A stretch of DNA of 60,000 bases from contig NC_087065.1 of assembly GCF_963678635.1 (NCBI RefSeq), positions 37,103,888 to 37,163,887 of the forward strand, read 5' to 3'. The notes under the pieces are model-generated. The model was not told where the DNA came from, made no database searches, and saw nothing but the letters and a program-made list of their open reading frames with translations. This DNA is from Symsagittifera roscoffensis. Taxonomy: Eukaryota > Xenacoelomorpha > Acoela > Convolutidae. This document shows positions 33,541 through 46,349 of this stretch, piece after piece; position 1 is the stretch's first letter; each line of letters starts with the position of its first letter. The position numbers were made by a program, and so were the translations under genes.

Positions 33541-34469
33541 TGACAATAAAAGACATGGTGACAGCGTGGAAGACTCTATTTTTGGGTTCACAACAAGTGG
33601 ACGGCAACTGAAGTCTACAACACATGTGCAGACTTTGACAAAGGAAATGACTTGATTTAAACAGAAAAATAAAACTTGGTTCTTGTTAATACTTCTTACC
33701 AACCCGTTTCACGCATTTTTCTTGAATTGGGGAAGCACCGTTATGGATCTTGACCTACAACATCAATAATTTTGATTGCATTTAAATGGTGGTTTGTCAA
33801 AGGAGCTACTAACCCACCAGAAAAGAAAATAGTTCATAGTTTTTCAACGACAAAACAGTCACTAGGTCAAAATAAAACGAACACTCATAAGCGCATAAAA
33901 CTGTTGTTGTTGAAAAAAGTACCCCTACACAAAAGTGAAGCTACCAAAACTTTACCATGCCCTGATAATAAAAACTCTCGAATCATCACATCAATCCAAA
34001 TGAAAACCGCTAATTTTTTGAAACTTATTGAAGCTAGCTTTTTTGTGTCACCCTTAATTCAATGCGTGTTGAATTAGTTATCATCAGTTCCATCATGAAA
34101 CTGGATAATTCAATAACTGATGTTTTTGAAACGCATTTTTGTTTCGTTTTCCTCTGACGCTAGAAAATTGCTGACGATGCAAAACACTGAATTTAGATCC
34201 AAAATAACGGTTCAGCGTCACCCACCACATCCAAAAACTATGATCTTTTTGAGAAATGAAGACAAAGTGCTTGAAATGAGTTCTGGCTCTGATATTTATT
34301 TTTTAGACTCCGACAACCTCACTAAATGAAGGTACGCAAGCTACCAAGGAACCTGTTTTGTGCTGATAGTTGAAGACTATGTGAATTGAAAATGTATGCT
34401 CTGGTGTCCTTTGGTTCAAGGCTCTTCAACACAGCACAACTGAAGTTTTCCATCTGCTAAAACGAGTTT

Positions 34470-36611
34470 TTAGCACACTGTTTTGCTATTGGTCTTTTCT
34501 CATTTCATCTGGTGATATTCAAAACCAGTGACAATTCTTACCGACAATCGAAGCTTGATTGAGTTTTTCCAAATGAAACAGTGCCACCTTTGGTTTGGAG
34601 TTTCTTGGATCGAGTCATGGCTTTTATTATAATCATCGCGCATATTGCTGGGAAAGCAATTTATGCTGCAGACTTTTTGCCCAGAATACAAACAAATCTT
34701 TCAGGTTCATCCTCATTGAAACTAACTGACAAATTTCCGGTAAGAGAGATACAGACTGGCATGACAGCGAAAGTACCTGAAGCCTTGACTAACCAAAATG
34801 GGCGACAACTCAATTGACGAAACTCTAAAAGACCAATAACAAAAGCTTGGACTTACCGAGACTTGTCTCCGCGAGTTAAAACTTCAGGACAATACTGACA
34901 TGATAGTTCCAAAGAATTTTGTCGGACTCACAAGAGCAATCATTGCGGCTGTTGAATATCCGGTCCCTGTCAACTTCTTTGAAGTTCGAAATGTAAATCA
35001 CGAACTGCTGAATTTGAATTTAGAGCTGGAAAAAGATAAAGATAAAGAAGATTTGAAGAATTGGATACAAAATGAACAAATTCCAAATCTAATATAGAGA
35101 AACGGTCATAAATTGGCTGGTAATCAAAGACGAAGTACTTAACAAAAACTGTACAATCAATCGGGCCAAATAAGCACGAATAAAACTGCCTGCTGAAACA
35201 CCTGTGTAAAGAAGTTGTCAGCGATATCACAACTCTCCAACTGATGACCTCTACAAATGATCAGAACATCAGAAGCATTCAGGAAACGCTTCTATGAGAG
35301 TACAGGAATTCAGGAAGCACGCTGTTTTGCTTTTGGTCTTTTTTCTCATTTCATCTGGTGATATTTAAAACCAGTGATAATTCTTATCGACAATCGAAGC
35401 TTAATTTAATTTTTTCAAGCCAAACAGTTAACCTTCGGTTTTGAGTTTCTTGGATTGAGTCATGGCTTGTATTATAATTATCGCGCATTTTCCTGGAAAA
35501 GCAACTTATGCTGCAGACTTTTTGTCCAGAATGCGAACGGATACTTCAGGTTCATCTTCATTGCAACTAAGGGACAAAACTCCAGTAAGAGAGATGCATA
35601 GTGACACGGCAGCGAAACTAACTGATGCATTGACTCGCTAAAATGGGAGACACTTCAATTGACGAAACTCCAAAATACCAATAGCAAAAGCTTGGACTTG
35701 CCGAGACTTGTCTCCGCGAGTTAAATTTTCAGGACGATGCTGATATGATAGTTCCACAGAACTTTGTCGGAATCACAAGAGCAATCATTGCAGCAGTTGA
35801 CTATCCGGTCCCTTTTTCCTTCAGGATCTGAATGTAAATCAAGTAATGCTAATTTTGAAATAAGAGCTAGAAAAAGATAACGATAGAGAGGATTTGAAAT
35901 GGATACACAATGAACAAATTCCAAATCTAACATATGAAAACGGTCGCAAGAAGAAATCTGCCGAGCAATTAGTTCGGCTGGTAATCGAATTCGAGGTATC
36001 GAGGTACTTTACAAAGAGTTCTACGATCAAACTGGGCAAAATCAGAATGAATAATACTGCCTGCCGAAACACCTGTAGAAAGAAGTTGTCAGCGACATCA
36101 CAACTCTCAAACTGGTGGACCGATTCAAATGATCAGATTATCAGAAGAATTCAGGCAACGCATCTGCTTAGCGAACACTATGAACAGCGCTTAGCGAACA
36201 CTATGATGAAGAGCATCCACAAAGTATGAACTTCTAACGTTCCAACCACTTTCTTCATTGCAATGTTTTCGAGATGAAATGATGTGATTCGATATCGTTG
36301 GACCTCTGAAGTCACAAGTGTGCAGATTCGTTTTCCCTGGATTTGATGTCACCCCAATTTTCTTGTTTTCAGCACCATTAATGAATGCAATTGCTGATAC
36401 CGTTGCTCGAAAGCTCCCAAAAATCTTTTTCACGCGTACTGAAATAGAACAGCGACAAAAAATGGTCAGATTGGTACAAGTACGTCCCATTGGCAACAAT
36501 TTTTTCCTAAAACCTGAAACTCTTCATCAATCGGATTTTGCCCAAGCTCAGTTTCTAATTGACGAGGACATACAAAACCTCTTCGTCTTCACTTTGCGAC
36601 CAAAGCATTAG
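34470..36611 (+). pseudogene. Decayed Ty3/gypsy-like pol: RNase H end and integrase
   Basis: Frame-broken + strand pieces follow the order of Ty3/gypsy pol. HIAGKAIYAADFLPR (near 34640) matches the end of RNase H. LKNWIQNEQIPNL (near 35060) and KWIHNEQIPNL (near 35900), followed by RLVIE, match the pre-integrase segment before the zinc-binding domain. FDIVGPL (36288) with FDV about 20 residues later matches the first catalytic part of the integrase core, followed by FSAPLMNAIADTVARKL. Integrase residues after that are lost or unrecognisable. No intact gag, protease or reverse transcriptase is visible. The copy is inactive. Confidence 0.7.
34473..36170 (+). repeat. ~850-bp tandem duplication inside the LTR element
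   Basis: The stretch beginning GCACACTGTTTTGCTATTGG at 34473 recurs at 35319 (GCACGCTGTTTTGCTTTTGG). Both then run through GGTGATATT.AAAACCAGTGA, CGACAATCGAAGCTT, ATGGCTT.TATTATAAT, GCAGACTTTTTG, CTTGGACTT.CCGAGACTTG and ACAAGAGCAATCATTGC. The RNase H end and pre-integrase segment are therefore present twice in direct order, about 846 bp apart and visibly diverged. The duplicate would disrupt any polyprotein. Confidence 0.8.
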
Positions 36612-38049
36612 AAGCAGAATCAAATTTTTTTTAAATCAATGCAAGATGATGTTGGAAAAGTTCGAAGAAACAAAAAAGAATCTAGTTTTCTCGTACCAAA
36701 AATACCGAAGCTAGTATAATGAGAAGGAATTCGCTCAGTGTTTTTTGCATCAATCTTTCTGTCTTTTCTGAATCTTCTGCTGACCTAGCTACCAGAGTTT
36801 GGAAGCAAATCGATCCAATTTGGATAACAATTTAGAGTTAAACAAAAAATAACAAATACGAACTACACCTTTGGGGAAATTGGAACTAACAATACGCAGT
36901 GCGTACATCGTATATGTTCGAGACCTTTTGCTCCTGATGATTTCGTGACGATGTATGCAACAAAGTTTATAACGGATCCATTGCTGGGAAAATATCAAAG
37001 CGGACCGGGGCTGCTAGGTCTGTTTCACGATGACTTACCGAAGCTTCTAGATGATATACAAACTCAGAACATTAGCAAAAATAATAATCCAATTGAAACT
37101 GCGAGAATTTTACTCTCAGAGGACCAGTAGCAGTTGTAACTGTGGCAGCAGTACCGGTGTAGTTAGTTCCGAATTTCGCTTCAGCAAGCAGTACCATTTC
37201 CACCATTGATGCGCCTGCTTCCAGTGCCTGAAGCCAGACATAACTATCGGTGACTTCCTCGCAGGAAAACATCATCCATGACCCTGGCACTGCCGAATTA
37301 GCTAAAAAGGAACCGACTTCGAGGAATATAACCTCGACGATTTAAATCGAGAACTATCGCCAGCCGTTAGACGAAAACAGAGCAGAAACCTCCTACATTT
37401 CACTGGTGCTATCGCACACTATGTTTCGAGCAACTTTCAATTGAGCAAAGGAATTGCGGAGCCGATCAGAGACGCCCACTCATGACTGCAAACAACGCTT
37501 CAAGGCATTGAAACACCACAAGTCGGAGTATCAGCGTTTTCAAAAATACTCTTAATTCATCGCGCAGCCTTCATTGCATCAAGAAGCAGCCTTAATTGCA
37601 TCAAGAAGCAGCATCACAAAAAGCGCCATCGAAAATAGGATGTGGTCTTGATAAATTGAGAAGCCAGAAGTCGGTCAAAAACGTCGAAAAATTCAAATTT
37701 TGATCAAAATTAAATTTTCAAAAAAATTAGAACGGATTTCATTTCCTAGAGGGTAGCTTATCAGTCCTGCTGCGTCAATTGCATCCTTTTGGAAAATTTT
37801 GAAACAGATTTTTTTAATTTGTAATCGAAGTCCCTCCCTCTCATGCCAGCCACAAAAAAAAATGAGATTGGCATAAGGAAAATTCAATTTTGTGCTACAA
37901 AAATTAGCAAACACTGAAAAAGAAGGAACTAATGGAAAAAGGCAACAAATTCTGGAAACTTTGACGCTCAAGTTAAAGTTATTGCTGGCCAATGTCTATT
38001 GGAATCACTGGCACAACCTTGGAATCACTGGCACCAGCTTTTTTTTCTA
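36612..38049 (+). other. Rest of the LTR element interior
   Basis: After the integrase remnant lies a stretch without a firmly recognised gene, up to the 3' LTR-like repeat. Patches are open. Around 37320-37570 the + strand reads an Arg/Lys-rich site followed by a hydrophobic FTGAIAHYV-like stretch and a heptad-like region, which loosely resembles an envelope-like third gene of some gypsy elements; this is a guess. Confidence 0.3.
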
Positions 38050-38350
38050 GGAGTAAGGTCGTCAGCAAATGATATAAATGATTAAGTAATTCACCTTAAC
38101 ATTAAATTGGAGCTCAAACTTATTTTTACTTAACGATGTAAACCTTGATAACCAATTATACCAACCAGATAGAGCGAGATTGAGGTGAACTGTAATACAG
38201 CTGATCAGAATATGGAGAGGTTGTTTTATTCCAATCATGGTCTGACTTGCTCCGATCGATGAACTAGAATCTAGATGAGTAGGTCTGACTCAAGCATCCC
38301 TCAGTGCATGTTGTCTAACCGCTCGAAATAGATAAAAAAACAGTAATAAA
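38050..38350 (+). repeat. 3' long-terminal-repeat-like direct repeat
   Basis: This is the partner of 33230-33540, with the same landmarks in the same order (see there). With the decayed pol between them the pair defines an LTR retrotransposon of about 5.1 kb. LTR divergence suggests an old insertion. Confidence 0.6.
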
Positions 38351-39238
38351 CACTTCTAACTGTTTGCGCTATTTAATAACAGATCGGCTCGAGAACAACC
38401 TACAAAAAGACAACGTATTTGGCAGGAAAGACTATATGACACCTTACATAGATTGTAGTAACATGTTTTGCTATAAGCACGGCGATGGGTTCCTATTTCT
38501 TTTTTCATGGTGGAATTTTTTTGTTAAAGTTAAATCTGAAGAGCTCGTCTGTAGATATGTTTTTGTTTCGATTTTAATGAGTTTTCTGAAGGACTTGATA
38601 AAAGGCCTTCAGAAGCTCGTTTTTTTTCTGTTCTGATTAAACTTCGGTGAGTGCGGGTTAATTGGCCTATTCTGTGCTGTTTTTGATCATTTTGATCAAA
38701 TCTTTTTGTGTCACAATTTATTTTTTCCGCAATTAACGCTTGAGTGTACGTTTTGCTATCAAACTCGCGCTTTAAATTGGGCATGGCATTCCTTGCGAAA
38801 AATTGTTTCTGCGTTGATATTTGAGCAGGACGAATTCTTTCCGGTTAATTGATGCGTATTTTTGCTGTTCTTTATTTGTAGATCATGTGCGAAATATTGA
38901 GCATGTGAAGTGGCAGGAGGTTAGTTCGATCCTTTGAAGTGATTTTTCTGTGCCTTGTTTTCCTTCAAGGCTTTTTCTCGAATGTTTGGAACTCATTTTT
39001 GTGCTTGTTCCGAAGTAATTTCGACTGTAGGCTTAAATGTTGACGCCGAATACTCCTGATATTAAAATAGTGAATATCACTGGATTCAATCGGGATGATA
39101 TTACAAAGTCGAATTATTGGGCGATTTCGGCTTAAATTTGGTTCTGTCATGCTACGATATTTTTTCTAGAAATTGTGAAATGTTTTTGCAAAAGTAGGAT
39201 CGTTAACTATCATAAGGAATTACATTTTTTTATGTCTC
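38351..39238. other. Non-coding stretch
   Basis: No gene was recognised. The open frames at 38364-38636 (+) and 38530-38784 (-) overlap each other and have no family signature. Confidence 0.35.
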
Positions 39239-39641
39239 CAGGGGCGGATTAAGGGGGGCGACGCACCTCCCCTCAGTGATTCGACCCCCTACCGACCCAA
39301 AGGGTTACCTTTGTTCTAATTTGAGATATCTATTTTGGCTGACCAACCCTAATGCGCCTTTGGCGCCAATATATACTAATCTTGAGGGGGGTGCGCGCGC
39401 GGGAAAAACGTGGTTTTGTGGTCACAATTTTCCAAAAAATGACTTAAAACGCCTTTTTTGGCCTGTTTTTTCAAAATTTTGCCTGCGGCGCAAAAAATTT
39501 GACAAAAACAGGGTCTATGTAATGCTGTGGGAGAGCTCGGAAGATCGATTTGGTCGACCTAAAAAAAGGTCGACAAAATTTTCGAATTTTTTTTTAAAAT
39601 CAGCCCCCTCCCCCCTCGAGAAAATCCTAGATCCGCACCTG
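39239..39641 (+). mobile_element. hAT-like MITE, copy 3
   Basis: It starts CAGGGGCGGATTAAGG and ends CTAGATCCGCACCTG, 403 bp. The interior follows copy 1 closely (GATTCGACCCCCTACCGACCC, CAATATATACTAA, TTTGAGGGGG-like, GCCTGCGGCGC, GGTCGACCTAAAAAAAGG). Flanks TATGTCTC and TATCTCTG match at 6 of 8 positions, so the target duplication has decayed. The 166-codon open frame crossing it is fortuitous. Confidence 0.8.
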
Positions 39642-42600
39642 TATCTCTGTGCATCTCAAATTTGGACGAGATTAGTCTTCATTAAAATCGCATTGATCAA
39701 TGAACAGGGCATTATGGCGGAATTCGCGAACTATTTTTTAATGCCTGATTTTAAGAAAGGGCGTATTTTGGATTAGTAGGTTGTCATGATAATTTGAACG
39801 GAGAACTGGTATTTATCTTACCCTGAAAGGGTACAGGTTTTATCTCATTTGTTTAAAATGGTATAATATATTCCAACCTTTTTTTCTAAAGTCTGTCTCA
39901 AATACCAAAGCCACACTGACTCCTCTAGCGCTTTCCATTGGGTTTGGTTCGAAATTTGAATTTCCTGTTGTTTCTCAAACTAATTCAGCGAAAAATGGAA
40001 GTTTAAATTTGTTGGTAGTTCAACGATTTCACCTCTTGAGTTTGTTTTTTACCCCTTCATTCAGTTGCATGTGGCAGTGGTGAAATTCCAGTGATGTTTG
40101 TTCAACCTGTCCACCCGTTTCCTACTACTCGATTTTCCCTGTTTGTGTTCGAAGCTTGGCGGCCCGTATTGTTGTGATAACTGGCCTCTGAATTATTTTC
40201 ACACCAACACCAATTTAGCCCAAAATTTAAAAACAAGCTTGTTTTTGATTAAACGCAAGCAATGATCCTTTGAATTTCTCTGATTTATGGCCAGACATTT
40301 TAAATTTTTACCTTACTTTGGTTGCCTGAACCTGCCGGTTCAACCTTTTTAGATCTGTTTTTGTTTTCATTTTATAAGCTTCCTGGAGTAAACAATTCCG
40401 GCCTCGTAAATCAAATTTGTTATCCCATGACAACTTACTTCCCATCTATTGGTCACTTAAACCGCTTAGAGCAGCCAAAAATCAATTCAAACTTGTTTTT
40501 TTTCTTTGATTTATTCAAGTTTTTATCTTTATCCTTGAAAGGACCTTTTCAATATTTTGAACAGCAAATTTAACCTTGGATTTGGAATTGCGGTAAGTTC
40601 TCATTGTTTTCAAAAAAAAATCTAGACTTTGAAGGTTTGTCCGTTTTTAGTAACTATTACTAGTTTGTCAACTGTTTGTCCGTTGTTAGTAACAGTCTTT
40701 TTTCTGGCTGCTTTTGGGAATTTTTAATTTCTCTGCCCATTTTAAGGATCGGCCGGGTTTGAAAACTAAAAAGCGTTCACTAGAAGAATCCACTGATTCT
40801 AAACAACCAACAATGTTTCTCGAAAGAAACCTTTCAGTCTGCCAATGTAGTAAAACTTTACATTTAAAATAAAAAATTAATGGTTTTGCAAATAGTTCCT
40901 AAAAAGATTATACGGAGTTTTGGCCCTGTTTGTTTCTTTCTTAGTGTAATGCAGATCTAAAGAATAGTAAGGTTCTCTCTCTACCCCATGGTATAGAAGC
41001 CTCTTCCGCTTTCAGTAGTACCATCCAATGAATCAATTTCTTTATCACTGACGCAAGTGAGAAGAATCATTTATATAGATTGGTAGCTTTATAACAGAAA
41101 GCTTTTCAATTGTATACAACCGCAGGAAAGTGTTGTAACTGTTGCTATTATCATATGAACACTTTGTTGTCAACCGCAGAAAATCACTTCATTAATTTTT
41201 TTTACTGGCCCACAGGTTTTTCAATTTGCAAGCTCTTAATTGAAATCCTGCAATTCCATTCGAAACGGAAGCGAAATAATCAAGCTTGTCTCTGTTGAAT
41301 TTGTGGAACACTCACAACCGCGTTCCCACTGTTTCTGCTATTTTCGAAAAAAAAAATTAAACAAAAACTTGCGCTTATATATGCGTTAATGAATGTTTTT
41401 TCTTTTGTTTTCTCTTCGCAAACTAATTAGAACAGCTTCCTAATTTTTCAAACTGAATGGGTTGAAAAGGAACGGAGGGAGAAGCTCTTTTTCCTTTTTC
41501 CGCATCGATTACAAATTACGTTTATTAGGAAGAGAAGAGTAGACAAGCTATTGATTTAGGCCCCAGGTGTCCCTACAGCAACCTCTTAGAACACTCAAGA
41601 ACCTCTCATGTGATCAGAAGGTAAGCTTATTTTCCATTCATTTCTTTCAATTATGATAGTTTTAGTTTGATATTTTTCAGGTCATTGTGCTTTGTTTGAC
41701 CCCCATTTTGCGAAGCGCAATCTAAAAATTATTGTTTCGCTAAGAATTAGTTGCAAGGTTCGCAAAAGTTTACCAAATGGTTAGTTTATGCGATACTTTT
41801 GAGTTGAACAAAGAGTGTTCATGCCGAACTGCTTGGACACAAAAAAATACCGGTTTATTTTTCAAGATGCGAGAGGCATACAGGATCTAATCTAATCAAC
41901 ATATGGACGGCATGACTAGAGGTTGGAAATATATATTTACCATTGTTGTTAATATTTTTTGCTTTAAAGGTTATTTATCTAACAATAATCCGTTTTTAAG
42001 GTATAATTATACACTAATTCCTTTTTAAGCCAGCTTCCAGGGCGTAACAACAACTTGGAGTGCCAAAACTTTTCAAAGCATTAAATTTTCTTTAACACTT
42101 TAATAGGCTCAATTTCTATCCAAGTATTGTTTGCCTAGTTACCGCTTGGTAAATTTTTTCTCAGTGCTGATTTTCCGTCGGGCGTTAAGTGTTTCGACTT
42201 GTTTTCCTCATCTTGAACATCATTTGTACGCATAGATTTGTATATGTATTTTTTCCGCAATTGTTAAGTGTAGAAGAACGAAGTAATTGACTCTTATAAA
42301 GGTTGTGATGTTTTTTGTTTGTTTCGAACATGTTCGTGTTCACATAACTGATTCTAACAAGTTTAAGTAATAATTTACAAAAAAAACGATCAGACGTGCA
42401 GTAATTGCATCTCAATTTCTTAATTTTCATTTTACAAAGTCGATGATGAATGCAGTGAAGACTGTTATATAGGTCGTGACAATTTTTTTTGTCAGAAAAG
42501 TTTGTTCACGCTCACTGTTATTTTTTTCCGGTTTGATTTTTTCTTTTTTAGTTCAATTCCTTTCTCTGTTGAAAGGAAGGCAAACTTTACTTTTAGAACA

Positions 42601-43386
42601 GCAAAAGTGTTAAGGTCACAGAAATTGTGAATGACCTATAGTTTCAAAAGTTGACTTCTTCTTTCTGAATTCCTGGCGAAACAAAAAACAGACTTTTGTT
42701 CCAGTTTTCTATAAATGGGACAGTTGTAAGAAAGGACTACCGCTTATAAACAATGGCTGAAAGTCAAAGATCTTTGTCTTGATAACTTTGGAAATTCAAA
42801 CATCGTTAGAAATTTTATAAATATTTTTTTCCGGATTTCCTTGTTCTTTTACTTTTCAACACATCTGTTGGTTTTGTGTTTTCTTCAAATTACTTTTCAA
42901 TTTACTGGCTTCCGTCTCATCTTATACCAGGTAGCTCGCTTTGTATGATGCAGTTCAAATGTTGGGAAGCTGAGCTCCGCCTCTATGTGAAGACGAATTA
43001 CTGAAAGTACAACGATGACACTCGGAGGTTTAGAAACGTATGTGCGATAGACTTCCTTGTGATTTGACTCTGATATATCAATATAACTATAGGATATTTG
43101 AAAAATTTTCATCAGTTCAATTAAAAAAGCAGTGTCATTTTAGCGTTTTGAGTTTTCGGAGATTTTTTTGCCAATACACCTCTTGGTATCTTTGGCTTAG
43201 TCAGACGAGTCGATGATCGATTTGAACACTTTGGAACTGCGGTCTTAGTTAACTGTGCACTTTCTGCGTTATTTCATCCTTTGTTTTTGTAGATTTTTTG
43301 TTACTTTTAGAATTTCTTTTTTGTGTCAGATTTTTGTTGTTTCAATGCACAATTTCTTTCCTAATTTCTGTCGATCTTATGTTCAA
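39642..43386. other. 3.7-kb stretch without a supported gene
   Basis: I looked for open frames with splice sites and for known domains and found none. A short, less AT-rich piece at 41560-41620 ends in a donor-like CAGAAG|GTAAGC, which could be an untranslated exon, but nothing confirms it. The segment near 42550-42680 has faint resemblance to 4700-4880. Confidence 0.35.
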
Positions 43387-45557
43387 ATAATTTATTGTTC
43401 CGACTTTCGCTACGAAAGTAACGGAATATTTGTGCTCGGTGTGGGTTTTTTTTCTTCAGACAAACTTCGATTTTTTAACTAGCCATTTTTGACGGAATTT
43501 TTTTATATCATTCAAAAGTTATTGTTGTCCTGAACTTAAGTTTGAAAAGATATTTTACCTGTGATCATTTTTTGTAAAATTATGGGGGTTTAACGATTGC
43601 AATTTTGGCCAATTTGGGACAATTAACGCGCGATATATTTGGCGCTGTTAACGCGTAAGGGGAAATTTAACCCGTCTTAGAAATCGTTCCAAATTGGTTG
43701 AAAGAAGCTTATTTGCCATAATTGATCGGTTACAATGAGCGAAATCTATTCTTTTGAACTTAATTTGACGTGTGGGGGGATGATTTCATAAAAAAATTTC
43801 AAATTTTAGAATTTTTTTTTTCATTTCATTTGATTTTTTTATGTTATTACTGCTCCATAAACCTTAAAAGGCAGTCGGAACATTCAGGGCTTCGCCCTGA
43901 TGCGATCAGTCTTGTTTCAATTAGCAGTGATGTTTGAAAATATCGCTATAAAGTAGAAGTGTGGCTTTTTCTAGGGATTTAAGATCCTCTCTTGGATAAT
44001 AACTAGTATTTGCATAAATGGATTGATACATTCATTTATCCAATTCAACTGTAAAGAGAACATCTACATTTTTCGCTGTTGCCTCATTTCAAGATAATTT
44101 AAAAGTTCGCTTGCTCAGAAGAAGGCAAATTACGCTCCCCTATCAATAAAATGCAAATAGCGCATAAATTATTTGAATGCATTTAGTTTTAGAGGTGGAA
44201 TTGAAATTTTAGATTTTCCAGCGGAATTGAAAAAAAAGACCTATTGATGCAGTTCACTCGAAATTGAAAATGTTTCTAAAAATATGTCGTTGTATTTGAT
44301 CTTTTCAAGTTAATTGGCAAGTTTTTAACTGTCAGTTGGCTATGTTCAACGAGATTTGTTGCTAATCACTACTATTTTCTACATGTAATATTGTATCGGT
44401 TTTTTGGCCTACTTTTTAAAATTAAATCTCAGCATATAAGGTGTTTTTTTTTCTATGTGTTATACGATGCATTGGTGTTTTCTGGCGTTGAGAGGATTTT
44501 AGATTGCACTAAGCTAATCAAAATTTACAAATTGGAGGCAGAACTTACAACTTAAATTTTGGATTTTTTGGTGATCTCTTGGGCGTTTTTTTTTCCATCA
44601 ATACTAAATATCTCATAGACAAACATTTATGCAGATATGCCAGCAAAATGAAGTTTTACAAGTAGACTGAAGCGTGGGACAGAGCTTGAAAATTTCTAAT
44701 GGCTGAACTAATAAATGGTCGTTAAAAGAAGAAGAGCCTCCATTTAAAAAATTTGTGGTACGCCAAAGATCTTGAGTAATAATGATCTTTTATTAGAGGA
44801 CGAGTTCACCCTGAATATAATAGGCTATCAGTATATTTAATTGCTCAAGATGTGGCTGTTTTTTAAGGAAAAAATTCAGAAAATTGTTGAGCCATTGCAT
44901 CTAATTACTTTTAAGCGAGCTGAGTCTTTCCAAATAGATGTTTTTAGTTCGGAGCTCATGCCGCATATTTCGCTCATAAGTGTGTCGGTACTCTAACTGA
45001 TATTCAGAAAAAAAAATTGAGTCCCTAAACTAAACAAGACAAGACTGCTCGAATCAGGGTAACACCCTGATTGTTCCGACTGCCTTTTATGGTGTATGGA
45101 GCAGTAATAACCTAAAAAAAAATTAAATGTAATAAAATAAAATGATTTTTTTTTCTAAAACTTTAAATCATCCCCACAAGTCATATTAAGTTTAAAAGGA
45201 TAGATTTCGCTCCTTGTAACAAATCAATTATGGCAAATAAGCTTCTTTCAACCAATTTGGAACTATTTCTAAGACGGATTAAATCTCTGCTTACGCGTTG
45301 ATAGCGCGAAATATATCGCGCGTTAATTGTCACAAATTGGCCAATCGGCAATTTTCAAAACCCCATAACTTTACAAAAAATGATAACAGGTCAAATTTAT
45401 TCAAATTTAAGCTCAGGGCAACAATACCTTTTGAATGATATTTAAAAATTCTGTCAAAAATGGCTAGTTAAAAAGTCGAAATTTGTCTGAAGAAAAAAAA
45501 CCCACCCCGAGCACAATTATTCCGTTACTTTCGTATCGAAAGTCGCAACAATAATTA
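43387..45557. mobile_element. Foldback element with ~0.5-kb inverted arms
   Basis: The left arm is 43387-43924 and the right arm 45028-45557. They are inverted copies of each other over essentially their whole length, with small differences. Landmarks paired across the axis are ACGAAAGTAACGGAAT/ATTCCGTTACTTTCGT, AACTAGCCATTTTTGACGG/CTGTCAAAAATGGCTAGTT, TTGCCATAATTGAT/ATCAATTATGGCAA and GCAGTCGGAACA/TGTTCCGACTGC. Near the inner end each arm has its own small hairpin (CAGGGCTTCGCCCTG and CAGGGTAACACCCTG). The 1.1-kb middle has no recognised transposase. The element type is unassigned and no target-site duplication was found. Confidence 0.85.
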
Positions 45558-46349
45558 GAAGAAGTACTCCTACTTGCGGCGTATGTCACAGAGAATTGAC
45601 TGAAGTGAAAAAATGGCAGAAAAAGCTCCTTCGTGTAATGTTTTGAACTGATAGTTTTGTTTTCAATTAGGGGACCCCATCAAATTTTAGGGACCCCTCT
45701 ATCACACTAGTACCTTGGCGACATATTGGCTATTGTTTTTCTTATTAATTCAAGTTCGAAAATATAAATAGCAGTTGGATGATAACAACTTCTTATTTTT
45801 GGGGCACACTCTGAAAAAATTAAACCCTGGAGTCCAGTGGTTTGACAAAAATGATTTTTCTTGGATTTTTTCCAAATACAGCGAAATAATTGATTCTTTT
45901 GTCATTTTTTGAATTCAGGTCTTCTCTATTCAGACCTATTTTTTGACTTCCCTATTCAGGTCTTTCTTATGGTCTAAGATAACTTATGCATTTGCTCGGT
46001 GTTATCAAAGCGCATTGAAAATAGTGCTAATCTGTGGCGAAGACAGCTCGCTGAACTTGCACTTTTTCTTAACTCAACTGTTTTCGTCGGGCTATTTTCA
46101 AGTTGATTGAATTTAAATTAGGATGGAAAACTCTTTGAGTTAATAAGTTTAAAAAAAGCTGATTTAGCAAGTCATAGCTCCTACCGTATTGTGTTTTATG
46201 CCTTCGTTTTTTTTCACATCAGAAGAGCAACCCTAGAATCAAAGCTGGTTGTTTTCAACAATTTTTTTAATTAAATTTTTCAGATAGTTCATGCGATAAA
46301 TTTTTTGAGAAGTTCCAGCTAATGACTGTTGAAGTGATGTTCTCCCATT
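45558..46349. other. Non-coding stretch between the foldback element and the 595-bp array
   Basis: Nothing was recognised. A local repeat (CAGGTCTTCTCTATTCAG and TTCCCTATTCAGGTCTTTC, 45917-45965) is present. Confidence 0.35.

Noticed and set aside
39276-39776. 166-codon open frame on the + strand
   Set aside because: It crosses hAT-like MITE copy 3 and its flank and has no protein family signature.
39642-43386. Possible untranslated exon ending CAGAAG|GTAAGC near 41618
   Set aside because: A donor-like string alone is not evidence; no acceptor or coding partner could be tied to it.
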